The notes under the pieces were generated by a model that saw only the letters and a program-made list of their open reading frames with translations, searched no databases and was not told where the DNA came from. Shown here one piece after another: positions 20,341 to 29,732 of a stretch of DNA of 64,000 bases. Location of the stretch: contig JADJNS010000020.1 in the NCBI GenBank assembly GCA_016714225.1, forward strand, positions 124,001 to 188,000. The letters run 5' to 3'. Position 1 is the first letter of the stretch. The number at the start of each line of letters is the position of its first letter. Origin of the DNA: Archangiaceae bacterium (GTDB taxonomy: Bacteria > Myxococcota > Myxococcia > Myxococcales > Myxococcaceae). The position numbers were made by a program, and so were the translations under genes.

Positions 20341-21798
20341 ATGAACCGTACGACGGCGTTTCTGGTGACGGCCTGCGCGCTCGGCCTGGTGGCGTTGGTG
20401 GTGAAGGCTCCTGCTCCGATTGCGCCGGCCCCGCCCCGACCTCCGCCCGCGCCGGTGGTGGTGACCCCGCCCGAGCCTGACCCGGCGCCTCCGCCCGCGC
20501 CCGACCTGCCGCCCGCGGCCCGGCCTGGCTCGCTCACCCTGAACGGCAAGCTCTCGCACCCGTACGTGGTGCCCGGCTCGAGCGACGTGTTCGCCACGCT
20601 CGAGGTCTCGGCGGTCGACGTGCCGGGGGCCCGCCGCGCGCCGGTGAACATGGCGCTGGTGATCGACCGCTCGGGCTCGATGTCGGGGCAGAAGCTGGCC
20701 GACGCCAAGCGCGCCGCGAAAGAGCTGCTGCGCCTGCTCGACGAGCGCGACTCGCTGGCCATCGTGCACTACGGCAGCGACGTGAAGGGGCTGCCTTCGC
20801 GCAAGGTGACCGACGAGAACCGCGAGGTGATGCGCCGCTACATCGACCGGCTGTACGACGACGGCGGCACCAACATCGGAGCGGGGCTCACCACCGGCCA
20901 GCAGTTCGTGGCGCAGGCGTCGTGCGAAGGCTGCGTCGAGCGGGTGGTGTTGATCAGCGATGGCCAGCCGACCGAAGGCATTCAGAGCACCCGCGGCCTG
21001 AGCAACATCGTGCAGCGGCTGCACGAGCGCGGGGTGTCGGTGACGGCGCTGGGCATCGGCTACGACTTCAACGAAGACCTGATGAGCCAGCTGGCGATGG
21101 TGGGCGGCGGCAGCTACGGCTACCTGCGCGATTCGGCGGCGCTGGCGGCGGTGATTCAGCGCGACCTGCAGCAGGCGGGCACGCTGGTGGCGCGCGACGT
21201 GAAGCTCTCGGTGCGCCTGCCGCAGGGCGTGCAGCTCGGCGAGGTGCTGGGGCGGCCGTTCACGCGTTCGGGCGACGCGGTGACGGTGTCGCTGCCCGAC
21301 TTCTCGGCGCGGCAGGTCGAGAAGCTGGTGGTGCGGCTGTCGGCGTCGGCTCCGGCGAAAGAGGGCGCGACGCTCGACGTGGCCGACTTCTCGCTCGACT
21401 ACCAGGACGTGCTGGCCACTCACGCGGCAGACTCGAAGCTCAAGCTCGCGGCGATGGTGACGATGGACAGGTCGCTCGCCGACGCCCGGAGGGACCAGCA
21501 AGCGGTGGTGGTGGCGACCCGGGCTCGGGCGTCGAAGAACTACCAGCGCGCGGCCGAGGCGATGTCGGAGGGGCGGTACGAGGAGGCGAAGAAGGCGGTC
21601 GAGGAGAACAAGGCGCTCTTCTTCGAGGCGGAGCGGGTGGCCGGTGCAGACGCGGTCGCGGCGGACAGGGATCAGAATGCCCAGGCGTTCGGGCTCATTC
21701 AGGCGGCGCCGACCAGCGCGCCGCGGCGGTTGGATGCGGTGAAGTCGATGAAGGTGCAGTCGCAGCGGGCGGCGGGAGCCGGCGACTCGCTGTACTGA
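20341..21798 (+). CDS. membrane-anchored von Willebrand factor A protein
   Basis: A 485-residue protein with an N-terminal hydrophobic anchor (TTAFLVTACALGLVALVV), a Pro-rich spacer (30-62) and a VWA domain at about 100-285. The MIDAS metal site is complete: DRSGS (Asp109, Ser111, Ser113), the Thr in GGTNIGAGL, and Asp in LISDGQPTEG. The C-terminal 200 residues contain a beta domain and a helical EGRYEEAKKAVEENKALFF segment. VWA domains bind ligands through the metal, so this is probably a periplasmic or surface adhesion or assembly factor. The ATG at 20341 gives a sound anchor. It is divergent from the WD40 kinase, which could regulate it; that is inference. A hexamer-repeat hairpin follows the gene. 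Confidence 0.8.
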   Translation: MNRTTAFLVTACALGLVALVVKAPAPIAPAPPRPPPAPVVVTPPEPDPAPPPAPDLPPAARPGSLTLNGKLSHPYVVPGSSDVFATLEVSAVDVPGARRAPVNMALVIDRSGSMSGQKLADAKRAAKELLRLLDERDSLAIVHYGSDVKGLPSRKVTDENREVMRRYIDRLYDDGGTNIGAGLTTGQQFVAQASCEGCVERVVLISDGQPTEGIQSTRGLSNIVQRLHERGVSVTALGIGYDFNEDLMSQLAMVGGGSYGYLRDSAALAAVIQRDLQQAGTLVARDVKLSVRLPQGVQLGEVLGRPFTRSGDAVTVSLPDFSARQVEKLVVRLSASAPAKEGATLDVADFSLDYQDVLATHAADSKLKLAAMVTMDRSLADARRDQQAVVVATRARASKNYQRAAEAMSEGRYEEAKKAVEENKALFFEAERVAGADAVAADRDQNAQAFGLIQAAPTSAPRRLDAVKSMKVQSQRAAGAGDSLY

Positions 21799-21823
21799 CG
21801 AACGGGTTCTGAGCCGGATCGTG

Positions 21824-21929
21824 GCGCCCCTAAAGGCCGTTCACGTTCACGTTCACGTTCACGACCGGCACGATGGGCTTTTTCGTGAACGTGAACGTGA
21901 ACGTGAACGTGAACGGCCTTTAGGGGCGC
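21824..21929. repeat. hexamer-run inverted repeat H1 (GTTCAC type)
   Basis: Left arm 21824-21863 is gcgcccctaaaggccg plus four ttcacg units; right arm 21884-21929 is five cgtgaa units plus cggcctttaggggcgc. The arms are perfectly complementary over 40 bp apart from one extra hexamer on the right. The 20-base loop ends in a T-run (gggcttttt). It lies between the VWA gene and pckG, both on the plus strand, and could act as a terminator or a protein-binding site. Confidence 0.95.
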
Positions 21930-21992
21930 TCGAAAAGCTCGTTCCCACCCGGTAACCGCGCCGCATCGCGTCACAGGTACAGCCCAAAACTC

Positions 21993-23801
21993 ATGGCACC
22001 CATGAGCCCTTACAACTTGCGACTCGCGCCCTCCTCGCGCATGAATGTTCCCTTCATGAACAAGAACCTCGACGCGTGGGTGAAGGAGATGGCGGCGATG
22101 TGCCAGCCAGACTCCGTGGTGTGGTGCGACGGCAGCGAAGAAGAGAAGCGTCGCCTCACCGAGTACGCGGTCTCGAAGGGCATTCTGATTCCGCTGAACC
22201 CGAAGTCGCACCCGGGCAGCTACCTGCACCGCAGCAACCCCAACGACGTGGCGCGGGTCGAGCACCTCACCTTCATCTGCACGCCGAAGAAAGACGACGC
22301 CGGCCCCACCAACAACTGGATGCCGCCCGACGAGGCGTACACCAAGCTGAAGGGGCTGTTTCAGGGCTCGATGAAGGGCCGCACCATGTACGTGGTGCCG
22401 TACTGCATGGGGCCCTTGGGCTCCGAGCACTCGAAGATCGGCATCGAGCTGACCGACTCGGTCTACGTGGCGCTCAACATGGGCATCATGACCCGCATGG
22501 GCAAGGCCGCCCTCGACATGCTGGGCGAGTCGAACGACTTCAACCGCGGCCTGCACTGCACCGGCGATCTCAACCCCGAGCGCCGCTACATCTGCCACTT
22601 CCCCCAGGACAACGCGATCTGGAGCTTCGGCTCGGGCTACGGCGGCAACGCGCTGCTCGGCAAGAAGTGCCTCGCGCTGCGCATCGGCAGCTACCTCGGC
22701 AAGAAAGAGGGGTGGATGGCCGAGCACATGCTGATCTTGGGCGTGCAGAGCCCCGAGGGTCAGACCACCTACGTGGCGGCCGCCTTCCCCAGCGCGTGCG
22801 GCAAGACCAACTTCGCGATGATGATTCCGCCCAAGCGCTTCGACGGGTGGAAGGTGTTCACCGTGGGCGACGACATCGCCTGGCTGCGCGTCGGCGAAGA
22901 CGGGCGCCTGTGGGCCGTCAACCCCGAGAACGGGTACTTCGGCGTCGCGCCGGGCACCAACTTCTCGTCGAACCCCAACGCGATGAAGTGCATCGAGAAG
23001 AACACCATCTTCACCAACGTCGCGGTGACGAAGGACATGAAGGTCTGGTGGGAGGGCCTCGACGGCGAGGTGCCCGACGAGCTCACCGACTGGCAGGGCA
23101 AGCCGTGGAAGAAGGGCTCGACCGAGAAGGCCGCGCACCCCAACTCGCGCTTCACCGCGCCGGCCTCGAACAACCCGATGCTGTCGTCGCACGTCAATGA
23201 CCCGCAGGGCGTGCCGATCAGCGCCATCATCTTCGGCGGCCGCCGCTCGAACACGGTGCCGCTGGTGATGCAGTCGTTCAACTGGGCGCACGGCGTGTTC
23301 CTCGGCGCGACGCTGGCGTCCGAGACCACCGCCGCCGCGACCGGCAAGCAGGGCGTGGTGCGCCGCGACCCGATGGCGATGCTGCCGTTCTGCGGGTACC
23401 ACATGGGCGATTACTTCGCGCACTGGCTCAACATGCAGAAGCGCATGCACTACCCGCCCAAGCTCTTCCTGGTGAACTGGTTCCGCAAGGGCGCCGACGG
23501 CAAGTTCCTCTGGCCCGGCTACGGCGAGAACATGCGCGTGCTGAAGTGGGTGGTCGATCGCGCCCACGGCAACGTCGGCGCGCTCGAGACCTTGTTCGGC
23601 TGGGTGCCCAAGGCCGGTCACATCGACCTGAGCGGCCTCGACATTCCCTCCGAGCGGGTCGACGAGGCCGCCAGCATCGTCGACGGCGAGTGGCAGACCG
23701 AGCTCGAGAGCCAGGTCGAGTTCTTCAAGACCCTCGGCGACCGCGTGCCCAAGACGCTCGAGCTGATGCGCCAGTACCTGCTGTCGCGTCTGTCGGCCTG
23801 A
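21993..23801 (+). CDS. pckG: phosphoenolpyruvate carboxykinase (GTP)
   Basis: A 602-residue protein of full family length. It catalyses oxaloacetate + GTP to phosphoenolpyruvate + GDP + CO2, the entry to gluconeogenesis. Diagnostic motifs are the P-loop FPSACGKTN (265-273, with the reactive Cys269), the metal-site region TVGDDIAWLR, the substrate-binding FGGRRSNTVPLV, and HRSNPNDVARVE near the N-terminus. All match the GTP-dependent class and not the ATP-dependent one. Start at 21993 or 22002 (two ATGs three codons apart). It stands alone between a hexamer-repeat hairpin upstream and a REP-like palindrome downstream. Confidence 0.96.
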   Translation: MAPMSPYNLRLAPSSRMNVPFMNKNLDAWVKEMAAMCQPDSVVWCDGSEEEKRRLTEYAVSKGILIPLNPKSHPGSYLHRSNPNDVARVEHLTFICTPKKDDAGPTNNWMPPDEAYTKLKGLFQGSMKGRTMYVVPYCMGPLGSEHSKIGIELTDSVYVALNMGIMTRMGKAALDMLGESNDFNRGLHCTGDLNPERRYICHFPQDNAIWSFGSGYGGNALLGKKCLALRIGSYLGKKEGWMAEHMLILGVQSPEGQTTYVAAAFPSACGKTNFAMMIPPKRFDGWKVFTVGDDIAWLRVGEDGRLWAVNPENGYFGVAPGTNFSSNPNAMKCIEKNTIFTNVAVTKDMKVWWEGLDGEVPDELTDWQGKPWKKGSTEKAAHPNSRFTAPASNNPMLSSHVNDPQGVPISAIIFGGRRSNTVPLVMQSFNWAHGVFLGATLASETTAAATGKQGVVRRDPMAMLPFCGYHMGDYFAHWLNMQKRMHYPPKLFLVNWFRKGADGKFLWPGYGENMRVLKWVVDRAHGNVGALETLFGWVPKAGHIDLSGLDIPSERVDEAASIVDGEWQTELESQVEFFKTLGDRVPKTLELMRQYLLSRLSA

Positions 23802-23858
23802 AGACAACGCGAGCCGTCCGGCAGTGCCGAAAGAGGCTGCCGCGGTGACGTCCGGCTC

Positions 23859-23898
23859 CCTTCGACTTCGGCCTAAAGGCCTTCGCTCAGGGTGAGCA
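23859..23898. repeat. REP-like palindromic repeat
   Basis: Contains ccttcgacttcgg, the small palindrome ggcctaaaggcc and ctcagggtgagc. The outer parts recur at 54657-54705 around a different core, and the gctcaccctgag end also occurs at 13257-13268 and near 37879. It lies downstream of pckG. Confidence 0.7.
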
Positions 23899-23953
23899 GG
23901 ATGACCTGCGAAGGAAGTGACCGCGCGTGGCCTTGGGCGTAGTCTGCCCGGCC

Positions 23954-24751
23954 ATGCGATGGCTCGCCACGCTCCTCGTTCTCGTGCTCGCAGTGCCCGC
24001 GTTCGCAGCGGCCGCGAAGACCGGCCCGCTCGCCAAAGAGGGTGAGCGCCTCTACAAAGAGGGCAAGTACCGCGAGGCCGCCGAGTCGCTGAAGAAGGCC
24101 TACGAGGCCGACCCCAACCCGCTCTACCTGTTCAACATCGCGCGCGCGTACGACCAGGCGGGCGACCTGCAGCTCTCGCTCGACACCTACCGCCAGTACA
24201 TCTCGCTCACCGACACCGACCCGCAGCTGGTGAAGCGCGCCAACCTCGCGATGGATCGGCTCCGCGCGCTGGTCGCCAAGGGCGAGGCCGACAAGCAGCT
24301 GCAAGACGCCGAGTCGAAGCGGCTGCGCGACGAAGCCGAGGCCTCGAAGCGCAGGGCCGAAGAAGAGGCCGAGAAGGCGCGCGAGCTCGAGCGGCAAGAG
24401 CAGGCCCGCCGCGCGGCGGCGAAGTCGGGCGCCAGCGTGCGCATGGTGGCCGGCATCGCCATCGGCGTGCTGGCGCTGGGCGGCCTGGGCACCGGCATCG
24501 GGTTCGGCCTCACCGCCAACGGCGCCAAGGCCGCCTTCCGCGACGAGGGCGCCTCGCTCGCCGACAAGAAGGCGGCCGAGGCCAAGACCCGCCAGGCCGC
24601 GCTGATCGCCGACATCTCGTACGCCGCGGCGCTCGCGCTGGGCATCACCTTCGCCATCGTCTTCCCCTGGTCGTCCTTAAGCGGCTCGGGCAAAGGCGAC
24701 GTTCGCGTGGCGTTCGGGCCGACCGGGGCCTCGCTCGGGGGCACGTTCTAG
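23954..24751 (+). CDS. periplasmic TPR protein with coiled coil and membrane helices
   Basis: A 265-residue protein with a signal peptide (RWLATLLVLVLAVPAFAAAA) and two TPR-like units (LAKEGERLYKEGKYREAAES, NPLYLFNIARAYDQAGDLQ). A charged Glu/Arg/Lys coiled coil covers about 105-155, and two hydrophobic segments follow (GIAIGVLALGGLGTGIGFGL and YAAALALGITFAIVF). This layout, TPR then a helix pair, is common in uncharacterised myxobacterial envelope proteins. The ATG at 23954 is chosen because it begins the signal peptide. The next gene starts immediately after its stop codon, so the two are certainly co-transcribed. Confidence 0.75.
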   Translation: MRWLATLLVLVLAVPAFAAAAKTGPLAKEGERLYKEGKYREAAESLKKAYEADPNPLYLFNIARAYDQAGDLQLSLDTYRQYISLTDTDPQLVKRANLAMDRLRALVAKGEADKQLQDAESKRLRDEAEASKRRAEEEAEKARELERQEQARRAAAKSGASVRMVAGIAIGVLALGGLGTGIGFGLTANGAKAAFRDEGASLADKKAAEAKTRQAALIADISYAAALALGITFAIVFPWSSLSGSGKGDVRVAFGPTGASLGGTF

Positions 24752-26131
<1,380 letters not shown>

Positions 26132-26167
26132 TCGTCCCCTCACCCCGCCTTCTCGCGAAAGCCCTTC

Positions 26168-29100
26168 ATGACCCGCCGTCTGCTCGCCCTCTCGCTGGCT
26201 GCTGCCGCCTGCTCGCCTTCGGCCGCGCCCGAAGGCCTGATGGAGACGCCGTTCGGGAGCGGCGCCGAGGTGAAGTTCGACGTCACCCACCGGCCGCTCC
26301 CCGACATTCCGCTGCCGAACGACTTCGCCAGCCGGTTCGACCCGGGCTCGCCGACGAAGCTGCGGGTGAACGCCAGCCAGCAGGCGGCCACCGCCTGGGA
26401 GACTGGAGCGCGCGAGGTCATCGATCAGCTCGACGGCTGGGGCACCTTCGCCGAGGTGTCGGTCGGCTTCACCCGGCCCCTCGACGTGCTCAACGTGGTG
26501 CGGCGCCACCAGGGCGACGACTACGACTTCAGCGACGACGCGGTGTTCCTCGTCGACGTGAGCCCTGAGTCACCCGGCTTCTGCAAGCCCGTGCCGCTGA
26601 ACATGGGCGAGGGCAACTTCCCCCTGGTGCTCGAGAGCCCCGACTTCGGCATGCCGACCGACCCGCGCTTCCGCAACCAGCAGCTCATCTTCGACGAGAC
26701 CGACGAAGACCTGAACCGCAACGGCAAGCTCGACCCCGGCGAAGACACCGACGTCGACGGGGTGCTCGACCGCGGCAACTACGCGCACGACCGCCAGACC
26801 GACGGTGAGCTGAACGTGATGACGTTCTACGAGCGCGAGACGAACACGCTGATCATGAAGCCGGTGGTGCCGATGCACGAGAGCACCGTGTACGCGGCGG
26901 TCATCACCCGCCGCCTCACCGACGAAGAGGGCAAGCCGGTGCGCTCTCCGTTCGCGTACGTGAACCACGCCCAGCAGACGCGCGCGCTGCAGCCGCTGCG
27001 CGAGTGCCTGCCGGGCCTGGGCCTGGCGATGGAGGACGTCGCCTTCACCTGGAGCTTCACCACCCAGAGCACCACCCGCGACTTCGTGGCGGTGCGTGAC
27101 GGGCTGTACGGCGTGGGCCCGATGCAGCGGCTCTCGGCGAAGTACCCCGGCGCGGTGTCCGAGCTGTTCACCCTGCGCAAGTGCAAGGTGCCGGTGAGCG
27201 GCGAGGGCCAGTGCCCCTCGGGGCAAGAGCTCGACCCCGGTCAGAGCCCGTACATCTTGAAGGGCGACGACCTGCTGCGGCTCGGCGCCGACGTGATTCC
27301 GGTGTTCTTCGGTGGGCAGCTCGACGCCTCGTCGCAGGGCATCATCGACAGCTACCAGTGGGTCGACTTCACCGCGGTGGGGCAGATCGACTCGCCGCAG
27401 TTCTTTCGCCGCACCGCGGGCGCCACCGGCTCGTACGGGGACCTCGGCGACGACGGCCAGCCGCTGCCGCCGCTGCCGCTCTACCAGCAGGTGTTTCAGC
27501 TCGACCCGGTCACCGGCGCGGCGTTCGATCGCCCCGAGAAGGTGACGTTCTGGCTGACCGTGCCGAAGGGCCGCCACGGCAAGCCGGCGCCGGTGGTGCT
27601 GCTCGGCCACGGCTACACCAGCGCGAAGCTCGAGGCGCTGGCGTACGCGGGGTACTTCGCGCGGCTCGGCCTCGCCACGCTCGCCATCGACGCGGTGAGC
27701 CACGGCATCGACGCGAGCTCGACCGACGTGCAGCTGGCCGCCGAGGTGTTTCGCAGCAAGGGGCTCGACGGCTTCTTCCGCGCGCTCGCGAACGATCGCG
27801 CGGTCGATCTCGATGGTGACGGCCGCAAAGACTCGGGCGCCGACTTCTGGACCAGCTACGTGCTGCACACCCGCGACGTGGTGAAGCAGTCGACCATCGA
27901 CCACCTGCAGCTGGTGCGCGTGCTCAAGGGCTTCGACGGAGTGTCGAAGTGGAAGTACGACGTGAACCGCAACGGAGAGCGCGACGACCTGGCCGGCGAC
28001 TTCGACGGCGACGGCGTGGTCGACGTCGGCGGGCCGGCCTCGGTGCACATGACCGGCGGCTCGCTGGGCGGCATCGTGACCTCGATGATGGGCGGGCTCG
28101 AGCCGTACCTCGAGACCGCGCTGCCGGTCTCGGGAGGCGGCGGTCTGGCCGACGTGGGCATTCGCAGCATTCAGGGCGGCGTGAAAGAAGCGGTGAACTG
28201 GCGAATGTTCGGGCCGATGCTGTCGACGCGGCGCAACCCCACCACGCGCGCGCTCGAGCTGGTCGAGCAGCTGCCCAGCCTGAACGGCAGCGCCAACGTG
28301 CACGTGGCCGACCTCGACTTCGAGCCGCGCGATGGAGACACGGTCGTGGTGCGCAACGGGCGCTCGAACGAGTACCGCTGCTCGCGCGTGCACTCGGACC
28401 CCGGCGTGGGCACCGCGCTGATCGGCGTGGCGGTGTCGTCGGATCAGGGCGACCCGCTCACGCTCGAGCTCTACGACGGCGTGCTGCCGAGCAAGACGCC
28501 CGAGGGCTGCGACCCGGCCGGCATGACTCCGCGAAAGGTGATCGACACGCTCGGCCTCGACGTGCGCTACCAGTCGAAGACGTACGCGGCGGGCTCGAGG
28601 TTGATCGCGTTCGGCGACGGCTTCGGCTTGAGGCGCAACTCGCCCGAGCTGCGGCGCTTCATGGCCCTCTCGCAGGTCGCGCTCGAGAGCGGCGACCCGG
28701 TGAACATGGCGCCGCTCTACGAGAAATGGCTGCTCAAGTACGGCACCGGAGAAGAGGTGCGCACCCGCGCGATGGTGATCGCCTCGATCGGCGACATGAA
28801 CGTGCCGGTCGCCACCGGGGTGCAGCTCGCCCGCGCCGCCGGGTTCGTCGAGCTCAACGCGCGCGACCCGCGGTACGGCAAGACGGCGAACCGGGTGCTG
28901 ATCGACCACCACGTGCTCGAGGGCGTCGAGCGCGTCGGGCCCTACCGGAATTCGCAGGGCGCACCGGTGCTGATCGACGTCGACCACTACTCGGCGGTGG
29001 CGAGCCTCGACGACGGCTTCGACGTGCCGCGGCTCGACCCGCCGCTGCGGCTGCAGCAGCAGAGCGAGACGCTCGGCGGCTGGCGTGGCTTGATGCTGCC

Positions 29101-29287
29101 GATGGCGAACCCCACCGGGCAGCACGGCTTCGACCCGCCCAACCCCGCCGCGCGGTGGAACCTAGGGGGGTTCATGTTCGGCGCGATGGGCCGGTACATG
29201 CGCAGCGACGGCAGGGAGTTCAACCTCGACGCGTGCAACGTCGACTTCTCGTGTGCCGACTTCCCGTCTACGGTTCCGGGACCATGA
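26168..29287 (+). CDS. large lipase-like alpha/beta hydrolase lipoprotein
   Basis: A 1039-residue lipoprotein (MTRRLLALSLAAAAC, Cys15). Residues 30-330 are a beta-rich region including an EF-hand-like loop (DLNRNGKLDPGEDTDVDG). The hydrolase core has VVLLGHGYTSAKLEALAYAG as oxyanion region and GGSLGG around Ser632 as nucleophile elbow, with further Asp-rich, probably calcium-binding, stretches (DGDGRKDSGAD, DFDGDGVVD). The conserved HG and GxSxG-type motifs suggest esterase or lipase activity at the outer membrane or cell surface. Large hydrolases of this kind are common in myxobacteria, which degrade prey lipids. Its TGA overlaps the ATG of the bufferin-like gene. Confidence 0.75.
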   Translation: MTRRLLALSLAAAACSPSAAPEGLMETPFGSGAEVKFDVTHRPLPDIPLPNDFASRFDPGSPTKLRVNASQQAATAWETGAREVIDQLDGWGTFAEVSVGFTRPLDVLNVVRRHQGDDYDFSDDAVFLVDVSPESPGFCKPVPLNMGEGNFPLVLESPDFGMPTDPRFRNQQLIFDETDEDLNRNGKLDPGEDTDVDGVLDRGNYAHDRQTDGELNVMTFYERETNTLIMKPVVPMHESTVYAAVITRRLTDEEGKPVRSPFAYVNHAQQTRALQPLRECLPGLGLAMEDVAFTWSFTTQSTTRDFVAVRDGLYGVGPMQRLSAKYPGAVSELFTLRKCKVPVSGEGQCPSGQELDPGQSPYILKGDDLLRLGADVIPVFFGGQLDASSQGIIDSYQWVDFTAVGQIDSPQFFRRTAGATGSYGDLGDDGQPLPPLPLYQQVFQLDPVTGAAFDRPEKVTFWLTVPKGRHGKPAPVVLLGHGYTSAKLEALAYAGYFARLGLATLAIDAVSHGIDASSTDVQLAAEVFRSKGLDGFFRALANDRAVDLDGDGRKDSGADFWTSYVLHTRDVVKQSTIDHLQLVRVLKGFDGVSKWKYDVNRNGERDDLAGDFDGDGVVDVGGPASVHMTGGSLGGIVTSMMGGLEPYLETALPVSGGGGLADVGIRSIQGGVKEAVNWRMFGPMLSTRRNPTTRALELVEQLPSLNGSANVHVADLDFEPRDGDTVVVRNGRSNEYRCSRVHSDPGVGTALIGVAVSSDQGDPLTLELYDGVLPSKTPEGCDPAGMTPRKVIDTLGLDVRYQSKTYAAGSRLIAFGDGFGLRRNSPELRRFMALSQVALESGDPVNMAPLYEKWLLKYGTGEEVRTRAMVIASIGDMNVPVATGVQLARAAGFVELNARDPRYGKTANRVLIDHHVLEGVERVGPYRNSQGAPVLIDVDHYSAVASLDDGFDVPRLDPPLRLQQQSETLGGWRGLMLPMANPTGQHGFDPPNPAARWNLGGFMFGAMGRYMRSDGREFNLDACNVDFSCADFPSTVPGP

Positions 29288-29544
29288 AGACCACTGCGCT
29301 CGCTGTCGCTGCCCTGCTCTGCTCTCCCGCGTTCGCTGCCGAGAAGGCGAAGGGGGCCGGCCCGAAGAAGGACGACAAGAAGACGGCCGAGGTGAGGTGC
29401 GGGGGCATCAACGAGTGCAAGGGCAAGGGGGCGTGCGGGAGCGCGACCACGAGCTGTGCGGGGACGAATGAGTGCAAGGGTAAGGGGTGGAATCTGATGT
29501 CGGCGAAGGAGTGTGCCGAGAAGAAGGGCACCGTTGTTCAGTAG
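29284..29544 (+). CDS. bufferin-like (BufA2-type) RiPP precursor peptide
   Basis: An 86-residue secreted peptide: signal peptide (MKTTALAVAALLCSPAFAA), Lys-rich spacer and a core with six cysteines (C39, C45, C51, C58, C64, C77). The pattern CGGINECKGKGACG, then SCAGTNECKGKGWN and a final KEC, matches the BufA2 bufferin family, in which core cysteines are modified by an MNIO enzyme (BufB, DUF692) with a partner (BufC, DUF2063) and the product buffers copper. Neither partner is encoded nearby, so this is an orphan precursor or is modified in trans. It overlaps the lipase-like stop by ATGA, implying coupled translation. Family assignment rests on motif spacing from memory. Confidence 0.75.
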   Translation: MKTTALAVAALLCSPAFAAEKAKGAGPKKDDKKTAEVRCGGINECKGKGACGSATTSCAGTNECKGKGWNLMSAKECAEKKGTVVQ

Positions 29545-29732
29545 GTGTTTTCGGTGGCTGAGGTGGGGGAGTGGTGTGGGTGGCTTTGCGCGGGGTCGGG
29601 GGTGGGTCTCGGCTTTGTGGCAGGCGAGACCTGGTGCCGCGGGTGGCTGGCCCGGCAGGGTCAGGCCAAGGGTCAGGGGGGCGGTTCAGGGGTGGATGGG
29701 GGTTGGGTCAGGGGTCAGGTAGACTCTCGCGC
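29545..29732 (+). promoter_or_regulatory. G-rich leader with direct repeats and a G-quadruplex motif
   Basis: This gap is strongly G-biased on the plus strand and contains several gggtcagg direct repeats. Four G-runs at 29689-29692, 29698-29702, 29705-29707 and 29711-29714, with loops of 2-5 bases, satisfy the classical quadruplex pattern 18 bases before the TTG start of the next gene. I see no gene in it. Confidence 0.5.

Noticed and set aside
21699..23807. Long open frame antisense to pckG with His-Val repeats
   Set aside because: It is a product of high GC content and of reading through hexamer repeat H1; the sense strand has strong PEPCK homology.
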